DNA of 18,743 nt from Citromicrobium sp. GTDB lineage: Bacteria > Pseudomonadota > Alphaproteobacteria > Sphingomonadales > Sphingomonadaceae. Below the pieces are notes generated by a model. It was not told the origin of the DNA and searched no databases. It was given only the letters and a program-made list of their open reading frames with translations. The stretch covers positions 1 to 18,743 of the forward strand of contig PAVA01000011.1 in assembly GCA_002712945.1 (NCBI GenBank), in the 5' to 3' direction. The position numbers and the translations under genes were made by a program. Below, piece after piece: positions 1 to 7,190 of the stretch. The stretch's first letter is position 1. Each line of letters opens with the position of its first letter.

Positions 1-858
1 AATCTCCGCCTGCTCGGCCAGGATACGCGTGGCGAGCTGGTCCGCGCTCATTTCCAGGCTGAAGAAAGCGACCGGCGCGCCGCCCTTGTCGGGGCCGCCC
101 TCGCGCTGCTGCTTCAGATATTCGTGCGCGGTGTTGAAGGCGATATTGGTGGCGAGCGAGGTCTTGCCCATGCCCGGACGGCCGGCAAGGATGATAAGGT
201 CCGAATTGTGCAGGCCGGCGGTCTTCTCGTCGATCGTGGAGAGCCCGGTGGTGCGGCCCGACAGGCCGCGGTCCGAATTCATCGCCTTCTGCGCCAGCTT
301 GAGCGCAGTGACCGCCGCATCCTTGAAGGTGCTCGCGTCGGAGCCGAGGTTGGTGCCCTCCGCGATCTCGTAGAGCGCGGCCTCGGCGGTTTCGATCTGC
401 TTCAGCGGCTCGACCGTTTCGGACGTGTCGAGCGCATCGGACACCAGCGTCCGGCCCACGGTCACCAGTTCGCGCAGCAGCGCCAGATCGTAGATCTGTT
501 CGGCCAGCTGGCGTGCGGCGAGAAGCCCGTGCCCGTCGGCGGTGAGCCGCGCGAGATAGGTCGTCCCGCCGAGCTGTTCGAGATGCTCGTTGCCCTCGAA
601 ATAGGGCTTGAGCGTCACCGGGCTCGCGGTCGCGCCGCGTTCCAGCATGGTCAGGAATCGGTCCATGATCAGCCGGTGCGCGGGCACGAAGAAATGTTCG
701 GGCCGCAGCGGGTTGGCCAGCTCCTCGTAGACCGAATTGTCGATCAGGATCGCGCCGAGAAAGGCGGCTTCGGCCTCCACGTTGGACGGCAGGGCGCGGC
801 CGCCATGCGTGTCGGCATCGGAATCGGGCGATTTGAGGAGCAGGCTCTCTTCGGACAT
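1..858 (-). CDS. dnaB: Replicative DNA helicase DnaB (5' part, cut by window edge)
   Basis: Hexameric replicative helicase that unwinds DNA at the fork and recruits primase. The reading frame starts at an ATG at 858 (MSEESLLLKSP) and stays open to base 1, giving 286 residues. The C-terminal third or more is missing, since the family is usually about 450-500 residues. The N-terminal domain begins with the typical VEAEAAFLGAILIDN stretch at about residues 26-40. The RecA-like domain carries the Walker A motif GRPGMGKT at 226-233, followed by FFSLEMSADQLATRI. The helicase core with Walker B and the arginine finger lies off-window. The gene is divergent from the UPF0262 gene, with 140 bases between the starts. 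Identity is secure from the N-terminal and Walker A signatures. Whether an intein interrupts the missing part cannot be seen. Confidence 0.96.
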   Translation of the reverse strand, partial: MSEESLLLKSPDSDADTHGGRALPSNVEAEAAFLGAILIDNSVYEELANPLRPEHFFVPAHRLIMDRFLTMLERGATASPVTLKPYFEGNEHLEQLGGTTYLARLTADGHGLLAARQLAEQIYDLALLRELVTVGRTLVSDALDTSETVEPLKQIETAEAALYEIAEGTNLGSDASTFKDAAVTALKLAQKAMNSDRGLSGRTTGLSTIDEKTAGLHNSDLIILAGRPGMGKTSLATNIAFNTAHEYLKQQREGGPDKGGAPVAFFSLEMSADQLATRILAEQAEI

Positions 859-998
859 TCGGCGATCAATGTGCGAACCGGGCCGGACCCGCAACTCGCT
901 TTGTTGCGCAAAAGTTTTGCCTGCCTGTGAATAGCGAGAACAAGCGCGACAGGTCTTGCCGCGCACCGTGCAATTCTGCGAAGGCAACCGGGCACCCC

Positions 999-1481
999 AT
1001 GGCCGACCATCGCATCTCCAAAATCGATCTCGACGATTCGACGATCCTCTGGCGCAATGCCGATGTCGAGCAGGAGCGGCGCGTGGCGATCTTCGACCTG
1101 ATCGAGGAAAACACCTTCAAGCCCGTGCGCTCGGCGGAAAAGGGCGCGACCGGGCCCTATCACCTTTCGCTGTCGGTGCGCGACGACCGGCTGGCGCTCG
1201 ATATCGCGACCGAGCAGGGCGAGGAGCTGGAGACGATCCTGCTGGGGCTCGCCCGCTTCCGCCGCTCGATCCGCGACTATTTCGCCATCTGCGACAGCTA
1301 TTACCAGGCGATCCGCAAGGCGACCCCGGCCGAGATCGAGACGATCGACATGGCCCGGCGCGGCGTCCACAACCGCGCTGCGGAACTGCTGGTCGAGCGG
1401 CTGGAGGGCAAGGTGGAAACCGATTTCGCCACTGCGCGGCGGCTCTTCACGCTGATCTGCGTGCTGCATATCCGGGGCTGA
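999..1481 (+). CDS. UPF0262 family protein
   Basis: Uncharacterised 160-residue protein that I recognise as UPF0262, a family largely confined to Alphaproteobacteria. No biochemical role is known to me. The sequence runs MADHRISKIDLDDSTI, then a central FKPVRSAEKGATGPYHLSL stretch, then LARFRRSIRDYFAICDSYY and an RRLFTLICVLHIRG end. There is no signal peptide or membrane segment, so it is probably cytoplasmic. The ATG at 999 is preceded by an AAGG at 981. An in-frame GTG at 927 would add 24 residues that do not look like the family. The next gene starts 4 bases after the stop, so UPF0262, the GH25-like gene and cdd probably form one transcript. Confidence 0.85.
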   Translation: MADHRISKIDLDDSTILWRNADVEQERRVAIFDLIEENTFKPVRSAEKGATGPYHLSLSVRDDRLALDIATEQGEELETILLGLARFRRSIRDYFAICDSYYQAIRKATPAEIETIDMARRGVHNRAAELLVERLEGKVETDFATARRLFTLICVLHIRG

Positions 1482-1485
1482 GACT

Positions 1486-2187
1486 GTGGCGAGAAGGACG
1501 AAACGCCCCCTGTGGCTCAAGCTGCTGCTGGCGGTGCTGATCATCGCTCCGCTGGGCGCAGGATTCTGGCTGTGGGCCGATCTCAGGCAATGGCGCCCCG
1601 CCGAAAGCGAATATCCCGAGCAGGGGGCGGACCTTTCCGCCAGTCCGGGCGAGGTCAGCTTCGTGGTCCTCAAAGGCAGTGGCGCGGACTTCGTCTACCT
1701 TCCCGCAACGGCCGGGGAAGGCGAACAGGCGGCGGATTTCACCAGCCAGCTGGCTGCCGCCCGCAAGGCCGGGCTGGAAGTGGGCGCGGTCCACCGCTTC
1801 GATCCGTGCGTGCCTGCCGACGGGCAATCGGCCAATTTCGTCACCATCGTTCCGCGCGACGATGCGCTTCTCCCGCCCGCCATCGCGCTGATCGACACGG
1901 GCGAGGAATGCCTCGAGCGAATCACCAGCGGGCAGGTGCGCAGCGAGCTGACCATCCTCGCCAACCAGATCGAGGCGCATGCGGGGAAACCCGCGATCCT
2001 CAAGCTGTCACGCGAGTTCGAGGCCGCGCACGCAGTCGCAGGCCGGATCGAACGCAACCTGTGGCTGGTGCGGACCCGGTTCGAGCCCGATTATGGCGGG
2101 CGCCCGTGGCTGATCTGGACCGCCAACCAAAGCTATCACGGCCCGGGGAGCGACGAGCCCGTCGCCTGGGCGGTGGTGAGACCATGA
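1486..2187 (+). CDS. Membrane-anchored GH25 (lysozyme-like) family protein
   Basis: A 233-residue protein with a basic N-terminus and one hydrophobic segment at about residues 9-30 (signal anchor), so the rest should face the periplasm. The body resembles GH25 muramidases: YPEQGADLSAS (first-strand Asp, D49), FVVLKGSGADFVYLPAT, a helix ending AGLEVGAVHRFDPC, and WLIWTANQSYHG near the end. GH25 enzymes cleave the MurNAc-GlcNAc bond of peptidoglycan. The strand that normally ends in the catalytic D-x-E reads PAIALIDTGEEC here (D137, E140, E141), so the spacing differs and activity is uncertain. The start is a GTG 4 bases after the UPF0262 stop with only a weak GGGG-rich site. The stop overlaps the cdd start (ATGA). 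The fold call is by recalled similarity and is moderately sure. Confidence 0.7.
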   Translation: MARRTKRPLWLKLLLAVLIIAPLGAGFWLWADLRQWRPAESEYPEQGADLSASPGEVSFVVLKGSGADFVYLPATAGEGEQAADFTSQLAAARKAGLEVGAVHRFDPCVPADGQSANFVTIVPRDDALLPPAIALIDTGEECLERITSGQVRSELTILANQIEAHAGKPAILKLSREFEAAHAVAGRIERNLWLVRTRFEPDYGGRPWLIWTANQSYHGPGSDEPVAWAVVRP

Positions 2188-2609
2188 AGGACATCATGAC
2201 CGAGAAACTTGTCGCGGCGGCGCGTGAAGCGGCGCAGGGCGCCTATGCCCCCTATTCGGACTATCCCGTGGGCGCGGCGCTACGCTTTGCCGACGGTGCG
2301 ATCGTCACCGGCACCAATGTCGAGAATGCAAGCTACGGGCTCTCGCTGTGCGCGGAGACGCTGGCGGTGGCCAAGGCGCTGGCGCAGGGGCGTCGCGGCG
2401 GGCTGGAAGCGGTCGCGGTGGTTGGCCCGGCGGACAAGGGCGATGGCGCGCCCATCACGCCGTGCGGCCGGTGCCGGCAGGTGCTGAACGAGATCGCCCA
2501 GCTCGGCGGAACCGACCCGCTGATCCTGTGCGTCGGCGCGGACGAGGTGATGGAGCTGCGCCTGTCGAGCCTGCTGCCGCATGGCTTCGGACCCGCGCAT
2601 CTGGATTAG
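2184..2609 (+). CDS. cdd: Cytidine deaminase
   Basis: Zinc-dependent cytidine/deoxycytidine deaminase of pyrimidine salvage, converting cytidine to uridine in the cytoplasm. The 141-residue length fits the short homotetrameric class. The substrate-binding stretch TNVENASYGLSLCAE contains C56-A-E58, in which the Glu is the proton shuttle. The second zinc motif PCGRC (C94, C97) is followed by RQVLNEIAQ. All three zinc cysteines are present, so it should be active. The first ATG (2184) overlaps the stop of the GH25-like gene as ATGA. A second in-frame ATG at 2196 (MTEKLVAAAR) is an alternative start that would remove four residues. It is the last gene of the plus-strand run before an inverted repeat. 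Confidence 0.95.
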   Translation: MKDIMTEKLVAAAREAAQGAYAPYSDYPVGAALRFADGAIVTGTNVENASYGLSLCAETLAVAKALAQGRRGGLEAVAVVGPADKGDGAPITPCGRCRQVLNEIAQLGGTDPLILCVGADEVMELRLSSLLPHGFGPAHLD

Positions 2610-2633
2610 GGCTCGCGCGCCGAACTCGCGCAT

Positions 2634-2703
2634 CCGCTCATCCTGAGCCAGTCGAAGGATTGCTTTTTCTAGGACGGCCCTTCGACAGGCTCAGGGCGAG
2701 CGG
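2634..2703. repeat. Dispersed-type inverted repeat between convergent genes
   Basis: Two 25-base arms, 2634-2658 and 2679-2703, are inverted copies differing at 3 positions and enclose a 20-base loop. The core is CCTTCGACAGGCTCAGG. I recall this core as a common intergenic repeat in sphingomonads and some other proteobacteria. It sits between the cdd stop and the stop of the converging M14 gene, so it may also act as a bidirectional terminator or mRNA-end stabiliser. There is no strong T-run after either arm. Confidence 0.8.
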
Positions 2704-2720
2704 ATTGAAGAGGGATCGCA

Positions 2721-3857
2721 CTAGTCCTCGCTCCCCAGCCATTCGAGCAGGGCGCCCAGGCAGTCGCGCGCCAGCGCCTTGGACCGCTCGGGGCTCCAGC
2801 CCTGCAGATCGTCCGGATAGTCCGCATTGTCCTTGAAGGGCATTTCCAGCGTCATCGCGGTTGCGGCGTAGCGCTCGGCCACCTGATTGGTGCTGATCGT
2901 CAGGTTGGCCTTGCCGGGGCCCGACTTGGGATAGCCTTTGGCGGTCTGGAAATCCGGGCAGCGCCGGTCGAGAATCCGCTGGTAGCGGTAGAAGCGCTCG
3001 CCGTGCTCGTCGCTCCAGCTCGGGATGCCCTCGAACCCGGCGAGGAACACCGCGTCGATCGCCTCGTCGCCATGGACGTCCATCGCGAAATGGACGCCCG
3101 TTTCATCCATCGCATTGCGGATCGCGAGCACTTCGGGCGAGCGTTCGGGGCTCGGATCGGCCCATTCGCGGTTGAGATTGACGCCCTTTGCGTTGGTCCG
3201 CAGGTGGCCGCGTGCACTGCCATCGGGGTTGCAGTTGGGCACGATGTGGAAGCGGCACTTCTGCCGCAGCGCACGGCCCAGCGTTTCGGCGGGATCGCAC
3301 AGGATCTGGAGCGCGCCTTCCATCCACCATTCGGCCATGCTCTCGCCCGGATGCTGGCGCGCATAGAGCCACACCTGGCAATCGCCTTCGCCCATTTCGA
3401 GGCAATCGAGCGGCTGGCCGTCGAAGGTTTCGCCCAGCTTGCGGTGAGAGACGCCCTCGGCGCTGGCGCATTCGCCGATCAGGTCGTGATGCCGGTCGAT
3501 CGAGAAGGGCGCGAAATAGGCGAACCAGACGAGATCGCCCGAAGGCGTATAGCGGATCGTCAGCGTGCCGCCTTCCTCGTCCTTGTCGAAGGTCGAGGGT
3601 GCACGGCCCCAGAAGTCGCGGTCCTCGGAGACGCAGGCCTGGTATCCGGGCCAGCCCGCAGGATAGGCGCTGTCGTTGAGGCCGACGATCTTGAGCACCA
3701 CTTCGCGCCCGCCCGCATTGGCGATGCGAAAATGGAACCACTGCTTGAATTCGCTGTCCTTGTCCGGCTTCAGGCGCAGCATCGCGCTCGCCTGATGAAC
3801 GGTCATCACGTCGATGCTGCCGCTGTCGAACGCTGTGTCGATGACGATATTGCTCAA
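2721..3857 (-). CDS. M14 family zinc carboxypeptidase, cytosolic carboxypeptidase (CCP) type
   Basis: A 378-residue metallocarboxypeptidase with no signal peptide. The N-terminal beta-rich domain (about 1-125) has [16 protein letters not shown], typical of the CCP/Nna1-like subfamily. The catalytic domain follows with H169-P-G-E172 (zinc), [28 protein letters not shown] (N229, R230, C-terminal carboxylate binding), DVHGDE (H262, zinc) and TLEMPFK (E338, general base). All catalytic residues are present. Eukaryotic relatives remove glutamates from tubulin. The bacterial substrates are not known to me, so peptide C-terminal trimming is inferred. The start is a TTG at 3857 with a good GGAGGT site just upstream, overlapping the stop of the lipoprotein gene by four bases (TTGA). 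That implies translational coupling. Confidence 0.9.
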   Translation of the reverse strand: MSNIVIDTAFDSGSIDVMTVHQASAMLRLKPDKDSEFKQWFHFRIANAGGREVVLKIVGLNDSAYPAGWPGYQACVSEDRDFWGRAPSTFDKDEEGGTLTIRYTPSGDLVWFAYFAPFSIDRHHDLIGECASAEGVSHRKLGETFDGQPLDCLEMGEGDCQVWLYARQHPGESMAEWWMEGALQILCDPAETLGRALRQKCRFHIVPNCNPDGSARGHLRTNAKGVNLNREWADPSPERSPEVLAIRNAMDETGVHFAMDVHGDEAIDAVFLAGFEGIPSWSDEHGERFYRYQRILDRRCPDFQTAKGYPKSGPGKANLTISTNQVAERYAATAMTLEMPFKDNADYPDDLQGWSPERSKALARDCLGALLEWLGSED

Positions 3858-4465
3858 GGATTGACCTCCACTTCGATGGTTTCGCCATTATTGCCGGGGA
3901 AGCCGCGGAAGAGGGCTTCCGCCAGCGCATTGGCGGCGGGTTCGCCCTGGGCGAGCGGCGATTTGGCCGGTGCGTCGAGCCGCGCGCGGCCTTCCCACAG
4001 AACCTCGCCCGAGGATGCATCGCGCAGCCGCACCTCCATCCGCGTGACCACGCGCTCGTCCGATCCGCCGCCCAGATTGATGCCGATGCCAAGGCCCACG
4101 CCGCCGCCATAGGAGCCGGTCGATCCGCCCGCGCCCACGCTCACCGGGCCGCGCCGCCCATCGCTGTCGATCATCGACCGCTCGACGCTGATGCTGGCGG
4201 TCTGGCCCGCGCCGTCGCGCGCGCTCTCGGCATAGCCATAGGCCGCCAGTTCGCGCGCGACGGCGGCCTTGAAGGGGGTGAGCGCGAGACCCTGTTCGGG
4301 CGAACCCGGCGCTGTTTCGACGAACAGCCGCGCATTGCCGAGCTTCGCACGCGCATCGGCGTCGACGAAGCGGGTAACCTCGATCGGGCCGGCCGGGCGG
4401 GTGGTGCTGCACGCGGCAAGCGCCAGCGGCAGGGCGAGACAGATGAACGGGATACGGGCCTTCAT
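3854..4465 (-). CDS. DUF4136-type lipoprotein
   Basis: A 203-residue protein that opens with a lipoprotein signal ([19 protein letters not shown]). The lipobox is LAAC and the lipidated residue is C19. The next residues, STT, have no Asp at +2, so outer-membrane sorting is likely. The body has [19 protein letters not shown] near the N-terminus, a Gly-rich stretch at about 107-132, then [22 protein letters not shown] and [11 protein letters not shown]. These are typical of DUF4136 lipoproteins, whose function is unknown. The ATG at 4465 has an AGGAGG site nine bases or so upstream. It is the first gene of a two-gene unit with the M14 peptidase. That link is an operon inference and not a known functional partnership. 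Confidence 0.83.
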   Translation of the reverse strand: MKARIPFICLALPLALAACSTTRPAGPIEVTRFVDADARAKLGNARLFVETAPGSPEQGLALTPFKAAVARELAAYGYAESARDGAGQTASISVERSMIDSDGRRGPVSVGAGGSTGSYGGGVGLGIGINLGGGSDERVVTRMEVRLRDASSGEVLWEGRARLDAPAKSPLAQGEPAANALAEALFRGFPGNNGETIEVEVNP

Positions 4466-4553
4466 GCGGGCCTCCTGCTATGCGAATGGCGATCCTGCTG
4501 TGAGCAACGCACGAGGAATGCAATCCGTGCCGAGCGCCTTGCACGGGATTTGC

Positions 4554-4581
4554 TTGACTTTCGGGCGGCGCACCATACATG
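4554..4581 (+). promoter_or_regulatory. Candidate promoter for rpmJ
   Basis: TTGACT at 4554-4559 and TACATG at 4576-4581 are separated by 16 bases, within about 85 bases of the rpmJ ATG. The -35 matches the alphaproteobacterial TTGAC preference. The -10 is weak, and ATACAT one base earlier is an alternative. The leader that follows holds a possible GGTCTT/AAGACC stem (4611-4616 with 4638-4643). Confidence 0.4.
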
Positions 4582-4665
4582 GCACCGCAATGATGGCGGC
4601 ATCGGGAGATGGTCTTCCGGTGCCGATTTCTTTTGAAAAGACCAGTTTACTCGCAGGGTAGTGCC

Positions 4666-4791
4666 ATGAAGATTCGCAACAGCCTCAAGTCGCTCAAGAA
4701 GCGCCACCGCGACAACCGCGTGATTCGCCGTCGCGGCCGGACCTATGTCATCAACAAGACCAACAAGCGGATGAAGGCGCGCCAAGGCTGA
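4666..4791 (+). CDS. rpmJ: 50S ribosomal protein L36 (cysteine-free form)
   Basis: A 41-residue, highly basic protein ([17 protein letters not shown] ... [11 protein letters not shown]), the smallest large-subunit protein. It carries none of the four zinc ligands of the classical CxxC...H form, so it is the zinc-independent (C-minus, YkgO-like) type, which is usual in this bacterial group. It stands alone with its own candidate promoter and is not in the spc ribosomal operon. It is followed by two hairpins, the second a strong bidirectional terminator. The ATG at 4666 has an AGGG site at 4656-4659. Confidence 0.96.
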   Translation: MKIRNSLKSLKKRHRDNRVIRRRGRTYVINKTNKRMKARQG

Positions 4792-4828
4792 TCGCCCGGA
4801 TGGCAGGTCTCATCGCGATCTGATTTCG

Positions 4829-4861
4829 GGAGAGGCGCGCCGCACCTGTGGCGCGCCCTCC
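4829..4861 (+). terminator. First hairpin downstream of rpmJ
   Basis: Arms GGAG-A-GGCGCGCC (4829-4841) and GGCGCGCCCTCC (4850-4861) pair over 12 bp with a one-base bulge around an 8-base loop, followed by TTTA. The weak T-run makes this an mRNA-end stabiliser or a poor terminator. Confidence 0.5.
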
Positions 4862-4882
4862 TTTACGTGCCCGGCGCGCGCA

Positions 4883-4919
4883 AAAAAGCCCTCCAGGCCA
4901 TCGGGCCGGAGGGCTTTTT
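4883..4919. terminator. Bidirectional intrinsic terminator between rpmJ and the CC_3452-type gene
   Basis: AAAAAGCCCTCC (4883-4894) and GGAGGGCTTTTT (4908-4919) pair perfectly over 12 bp. An inner GGCC/GGCC stem (4896-4899 with 4904-4907) extends it. A-run on one side and T-run on the other mean it can end transcripts from both convergent genes. Confidence 0.9.
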
Positions 4920-4961
4920 CGTGGGGCCGGTGGGGAGGGGGCAGCCGGCCCGGGGAAGGCG

Positions 4962-5315
4962 TCAGGCCTCGTCCTGATCGACGCGGCACGAGGCCAGGTC
5001 GTCGGCATCGAGCTCAGTGCCCGCGACCGAGAAGGACGCGACCGGGCCGAATTCGCGGGCCAGCGATTCGCACACATTGGTCGGGCGCGAGCGGGCCTTG
5101 GTGCCGACGCACACGGTGCCCGAGCAGATGAAGGTGCCGCCGCGGATGATTTCGGTCCGCCGCTCGACCGGCTGTTCCAGAGTGGCGCGGTAATAGGCGC
5201 CGGACTGGGCCAGAGCGGGTGCGGGGGTGAGCGCGGCGCCGAAGGTCACGGCCGTGGTGAGCATGGCGATGCCGGCGATCGCGGTCTGGCGAAGCGGGGT
5301 CTTGAAAAGGGTCAC
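4962..5315 (-). CDS. Secreted CC_3452-type small protein
   Basis: A 117-residue exported protein with a Sec signal (VTLFKTPLRQTAIAGIAMLT ... APALAQS), probably cut near ALA-Q. The mature part is about 80 residues with GGTFICSGTVCVGTK, SRPTNVCESLAREFG and a C-terminal DLASCRVD. The four cysteines (C-x4-C, then two more) could form two disulfides in the periplasm. I recognise the pattern as the uncharacterised CC_3452 family. I chose the GTG at 5315 because GAAAGGA lies 7 bases upstream. An ATG at 5351 would put a charged 12-residue extension before the signal. It is divergent from an HxlR regulator, which may control it. Confidence 0.72.
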   Translation of the reverse strand: MTLFKTPLRQTAIAGIAMLTTAVTFGAALTPAPALAQSGAYYRATLEQPVERRTEIIRGGTFICSGTVCVGTKARSRPTNVCESLAREFGPVASFSVAGTELDADDLASCRVDQDEA

Positions 5316-5370
5316 GTCGAAGTCCTTTCGGGTCGGTCTGGTGCGGGGCAACGATTAGGTTGCGAATCAC

Positions 5371-5401
5371 TACCTACCTAGGTAAGTTGTAAGTTGCAAC
5401 T
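5371..5401. promoter_or_regulatory. Stacked palindromes between HxlR regulator and CC_3452-type gene
   Basis: Two perfect 10-bp palindromes, TACCTAGGTA (5375-5384) and AGTTGCAACT (5392-5401), have centres 17 bases apart. Between and across them is a perfect tandem GTAAGTT repeat (5382-5388, 5389-5395). The patch is AT-richer than its surroundings and lies in the 154-base divergent gap. A winged-helix repressor site is the natural reading. Binding by the adjacent HxlR protein is inferred. Confidence 0.5.
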
Positions 5402-5469
5402 AAAAATGCAGTTTCAATTTTGTGACCGCGCGCAAGTGGAGTAGGCTTGCCCGCCTGGAGAGGCCGACA

Positions 5470-6033
5470 ATGGGTACAGACGTTCGCGAGCCGTTGAAGG
5501 AGCTCAGTGCCTGCGGGTTGCCCGCCGCGCTGGAAGTCATGGGCGAGCGCTGGAGCTTCATGATCCTGCGCGCCAGCTTCAACGGCATCCACCATTTCGA
5601 GGAATTCCTCAGCGAGCTGGGGATCGCCCGCAATATTCTTTCCAACCGGCTCAGCCGTCTCGTCGAACATGGCATCCTCGACCGGGTGCAGGACGAGGCC
5701 GACCGCCGCCGGGTCGAATACTGCCTGACCGAAAAGGGCTTCGACCTGCTGCCCGCGATGGTCTCCCTGCGGCACTGGGGCATCAAGTACGGCATGGACT
5801 CCGTCGGCATGGACCCGGTCATCGTCGACGAGCGCGACCGCATGCCGATCGGCCCCGTCGCGATTCTTGCCCATGATGGCCGCATGCTCGGCCCGGCGGA
5901 CCTCAACATGGTCGCGCGCAAGGATCTGGCCGAGGCCGGGCGGGACCGGCGCGAGGGCGCACCGGCGGATGCGCCGCATGCCGTCCACAACTGCGGGGAA
6001 GCGGGCGACACGCTGAACGAAGCGGCGGAATAG
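5470..6033 (+). CDS. HxlR family winged-helix transcriptional regulator
   Basis: A 187-residue DNA-binding protein. Residues about 12-110 form the HxlR domain: SACGLPAALEVMGERWSF, MILRASFNGIHHFEEFLSEL, then GIARNILSNRLSRLVEHGIL as the recognition helix region, and RRVEYCLTEKGFDLLPAMVSL as the wing and dimer helix. C15 occupies the conserved N-terminal cysteine position of the family, which in YodB-type members senses quinones or aldehydes, so redox control is possible. The C-terminal tail (about 120-187) is longer than in minimal HxlR proteins and has no recognised domain. The ATG at 5470 has a GGAG site 9 bases upstream. A GTG at 5422 would add 16 residues and is less likely. It probably acts on the divergent gap that contains the palindromes. 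Confidence 0.88.
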   Translation: MGTDVREPLKELSACGLPAALEVMGERWSFMILRASFNGIHHFEEFLSELGIARNILSNRLSRLVEHGILDRVQDEADRRRVEYCLTEKGFDLLPAMVSLRHWGIKYGMDSVGMDPVIVDERDRMPIGPVAILAHDGRMLGPADLNMVARKDLAEAGRDRREGAPADAPHAVHNCGEAGDTLNEAAE

Positions 6034-6074
6034 GCGGCGCGCCTGCCTGAGCCGGGTACGCTCGCGAAAGCGCC

Positions 6075-7190
6075 CTAGGACACCTTGCCCCACACCTCGA
6101 TATTGTCGCGCCGCTCGACCCGCACGGGCAGGTCCACGTCGACCAGCCCGGTCAGGCCATGCTCGGCGAAGAGGGCCTTCGCCGCCGGGTGGCGACCCGC
6201 ATCGATCAGCCGCTGCCACAGGAAGAAGGTATAGGGCTGAACCCCGCCGGTATAGGCGACGCCGCGGAACGAGGTTTCGACCTGCCCGATCACGCGCCGG
6301 TGCGGCTTGTCGGTCACCGGCTCGCCCGGCTGCGGCCCATGTCGGGCTACGTAGTCGCGCAGGAAGGCCAGCCGGTCGGTCATGTCCGGCACCAGCTCGC
6401 GCGCGATCTGCGTGAGCAGCGGCGGGAGCGTGGCGGGCAGGTCGCCATCGGGAAAGTCGGGCGCGGGCTGCGCGAAGTCCACGAGATCGAGACCGGGCGC
6501 ATGCATCCGCTCGACCCAGCGGAACACGCGCGGCGCCTCGCGCTGCATGATCGCCAGCGGCACCGGATCGCGCCCGAGATGCGCGAAGAGCGGCCCGAAC
6601 AGAGCGTAGTCGGCAATGCTCGGCGTGGCGCCCAGCAGGAAGGGGAACGCCGCAAAATGCGCGTCGAGATTCGCCAGCAGCTCGGAAAAGCTTTCCTCGA
6701 TCGCCGGAATCGTCGCGGGATCGACGCCCAGCATCGGCAGGTAGGAATGCATCCGCGCCATCGTCGCCTCGGCGCGGGCTTCGTCGCCGCCGGTGGCGAA
6801 GGCATCGCGCAGGAACGCCTCCTGCTCGGCCAGATAGCTCCAGCGGTAGTGCATCGCGTGGCGCGTCAGCCCGACCACGGCGTAGAGCTCGACCAGATGC
6901 GCCAGCGCCAGCAGCCGCGCGTCGCCGGGGTAGGCGGGGTAGGGCACGGGCGCGCTGTCCTCCCCCTCGAAATGGTCGATGATATCGACCGTGTCCTGGA
7001 CGATGGTGCCGTCGGCCAACTCGACCACCGGAATGATCGCGCGGCCGATCGCGGGCATGATGCGCTCCGCAAAATCGGGATCGGTCGGCGGGCGCTCGAC
7101 AAACGCGATGCCCTGCGTGCGCAGATAGGCGCGGGCGCGGCCGGTATAGAGCGAGTGGGGCAGGCCCCACAGGGTGATGGGCTGGGTCAT
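6075..7190 (-). CDS. Glutathione S-transferase family protein, long form
   Basis: A 371-residue protein, much longer than classical GSTs (about 200-230). The N-terminal thioredoxin-like domain (about 1-80) reads ITLWGLPHSLYTGRARAYL, AIIPVVELADGTIVQDTVDI and IIDHFEG, which includes the cis-Pro region and the glutathione-binding Asp. The helical domain includes FPFLLGATPSIADYALFGPLF, a typical GST_C signature with the N-capping Asp. The last roughly 150 residues are a family-specific extension ending VERRDNIEVWGKVS, with no domain I can name. The substrate is unknown. The ATG at 7190 (MTQPITLWG) is chosen over an upstream start 12 codons earlier because the GST fold begins right there. The ribosome binding site is poor. 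It converges with the HxlR gene with only 41 bases between stops. Confidence 0.78.
   Translation of the reverse strand: MTQPITLWGLPHSLYTGRARAYLRTQGIAFVERPPTDPDFAERIMPAIGRAIIPVVELADGTIVQDTVDIIDHFEGEDSAPVPYPAYPGDARLLALAHLVELYAVVGLTRHAMHYRWSYLAEQEAFLRDAFATGGDEARAEATMARMHSYLPMLGVDPATIPAIEESFSELLANLDAHFAAFPFLLGATPSIADYALFGPLFAHLGRDPVPLAIMQREAPRVFRWVERMHAPGLDLVDFAQPAPDFPDGDLPATLPPLLTQIARELVPDMTDRLAFLRDYVARHGPQPGEPVTDKPHRRVIGQVETSFRGVAYTGGVQPYTFFLWQRLIDAGRHPAAKALFAEHGLTGLVDVDLPVRVERRDNIEVWGKVS

Noticed and set aside
124..930. Plus-strand open frame opposite dnaB
   Set aside because: The minus strand encodes DnaB with an intact Walker A. The plus product is a shadow.
3003..4112. Open frame of 369 codons on the plus strand opposite the M14 and lipoprotein genes
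   Set aside because: Both minus-strand genes have clear family motifs and ribosome binding sites. This frame has neither.
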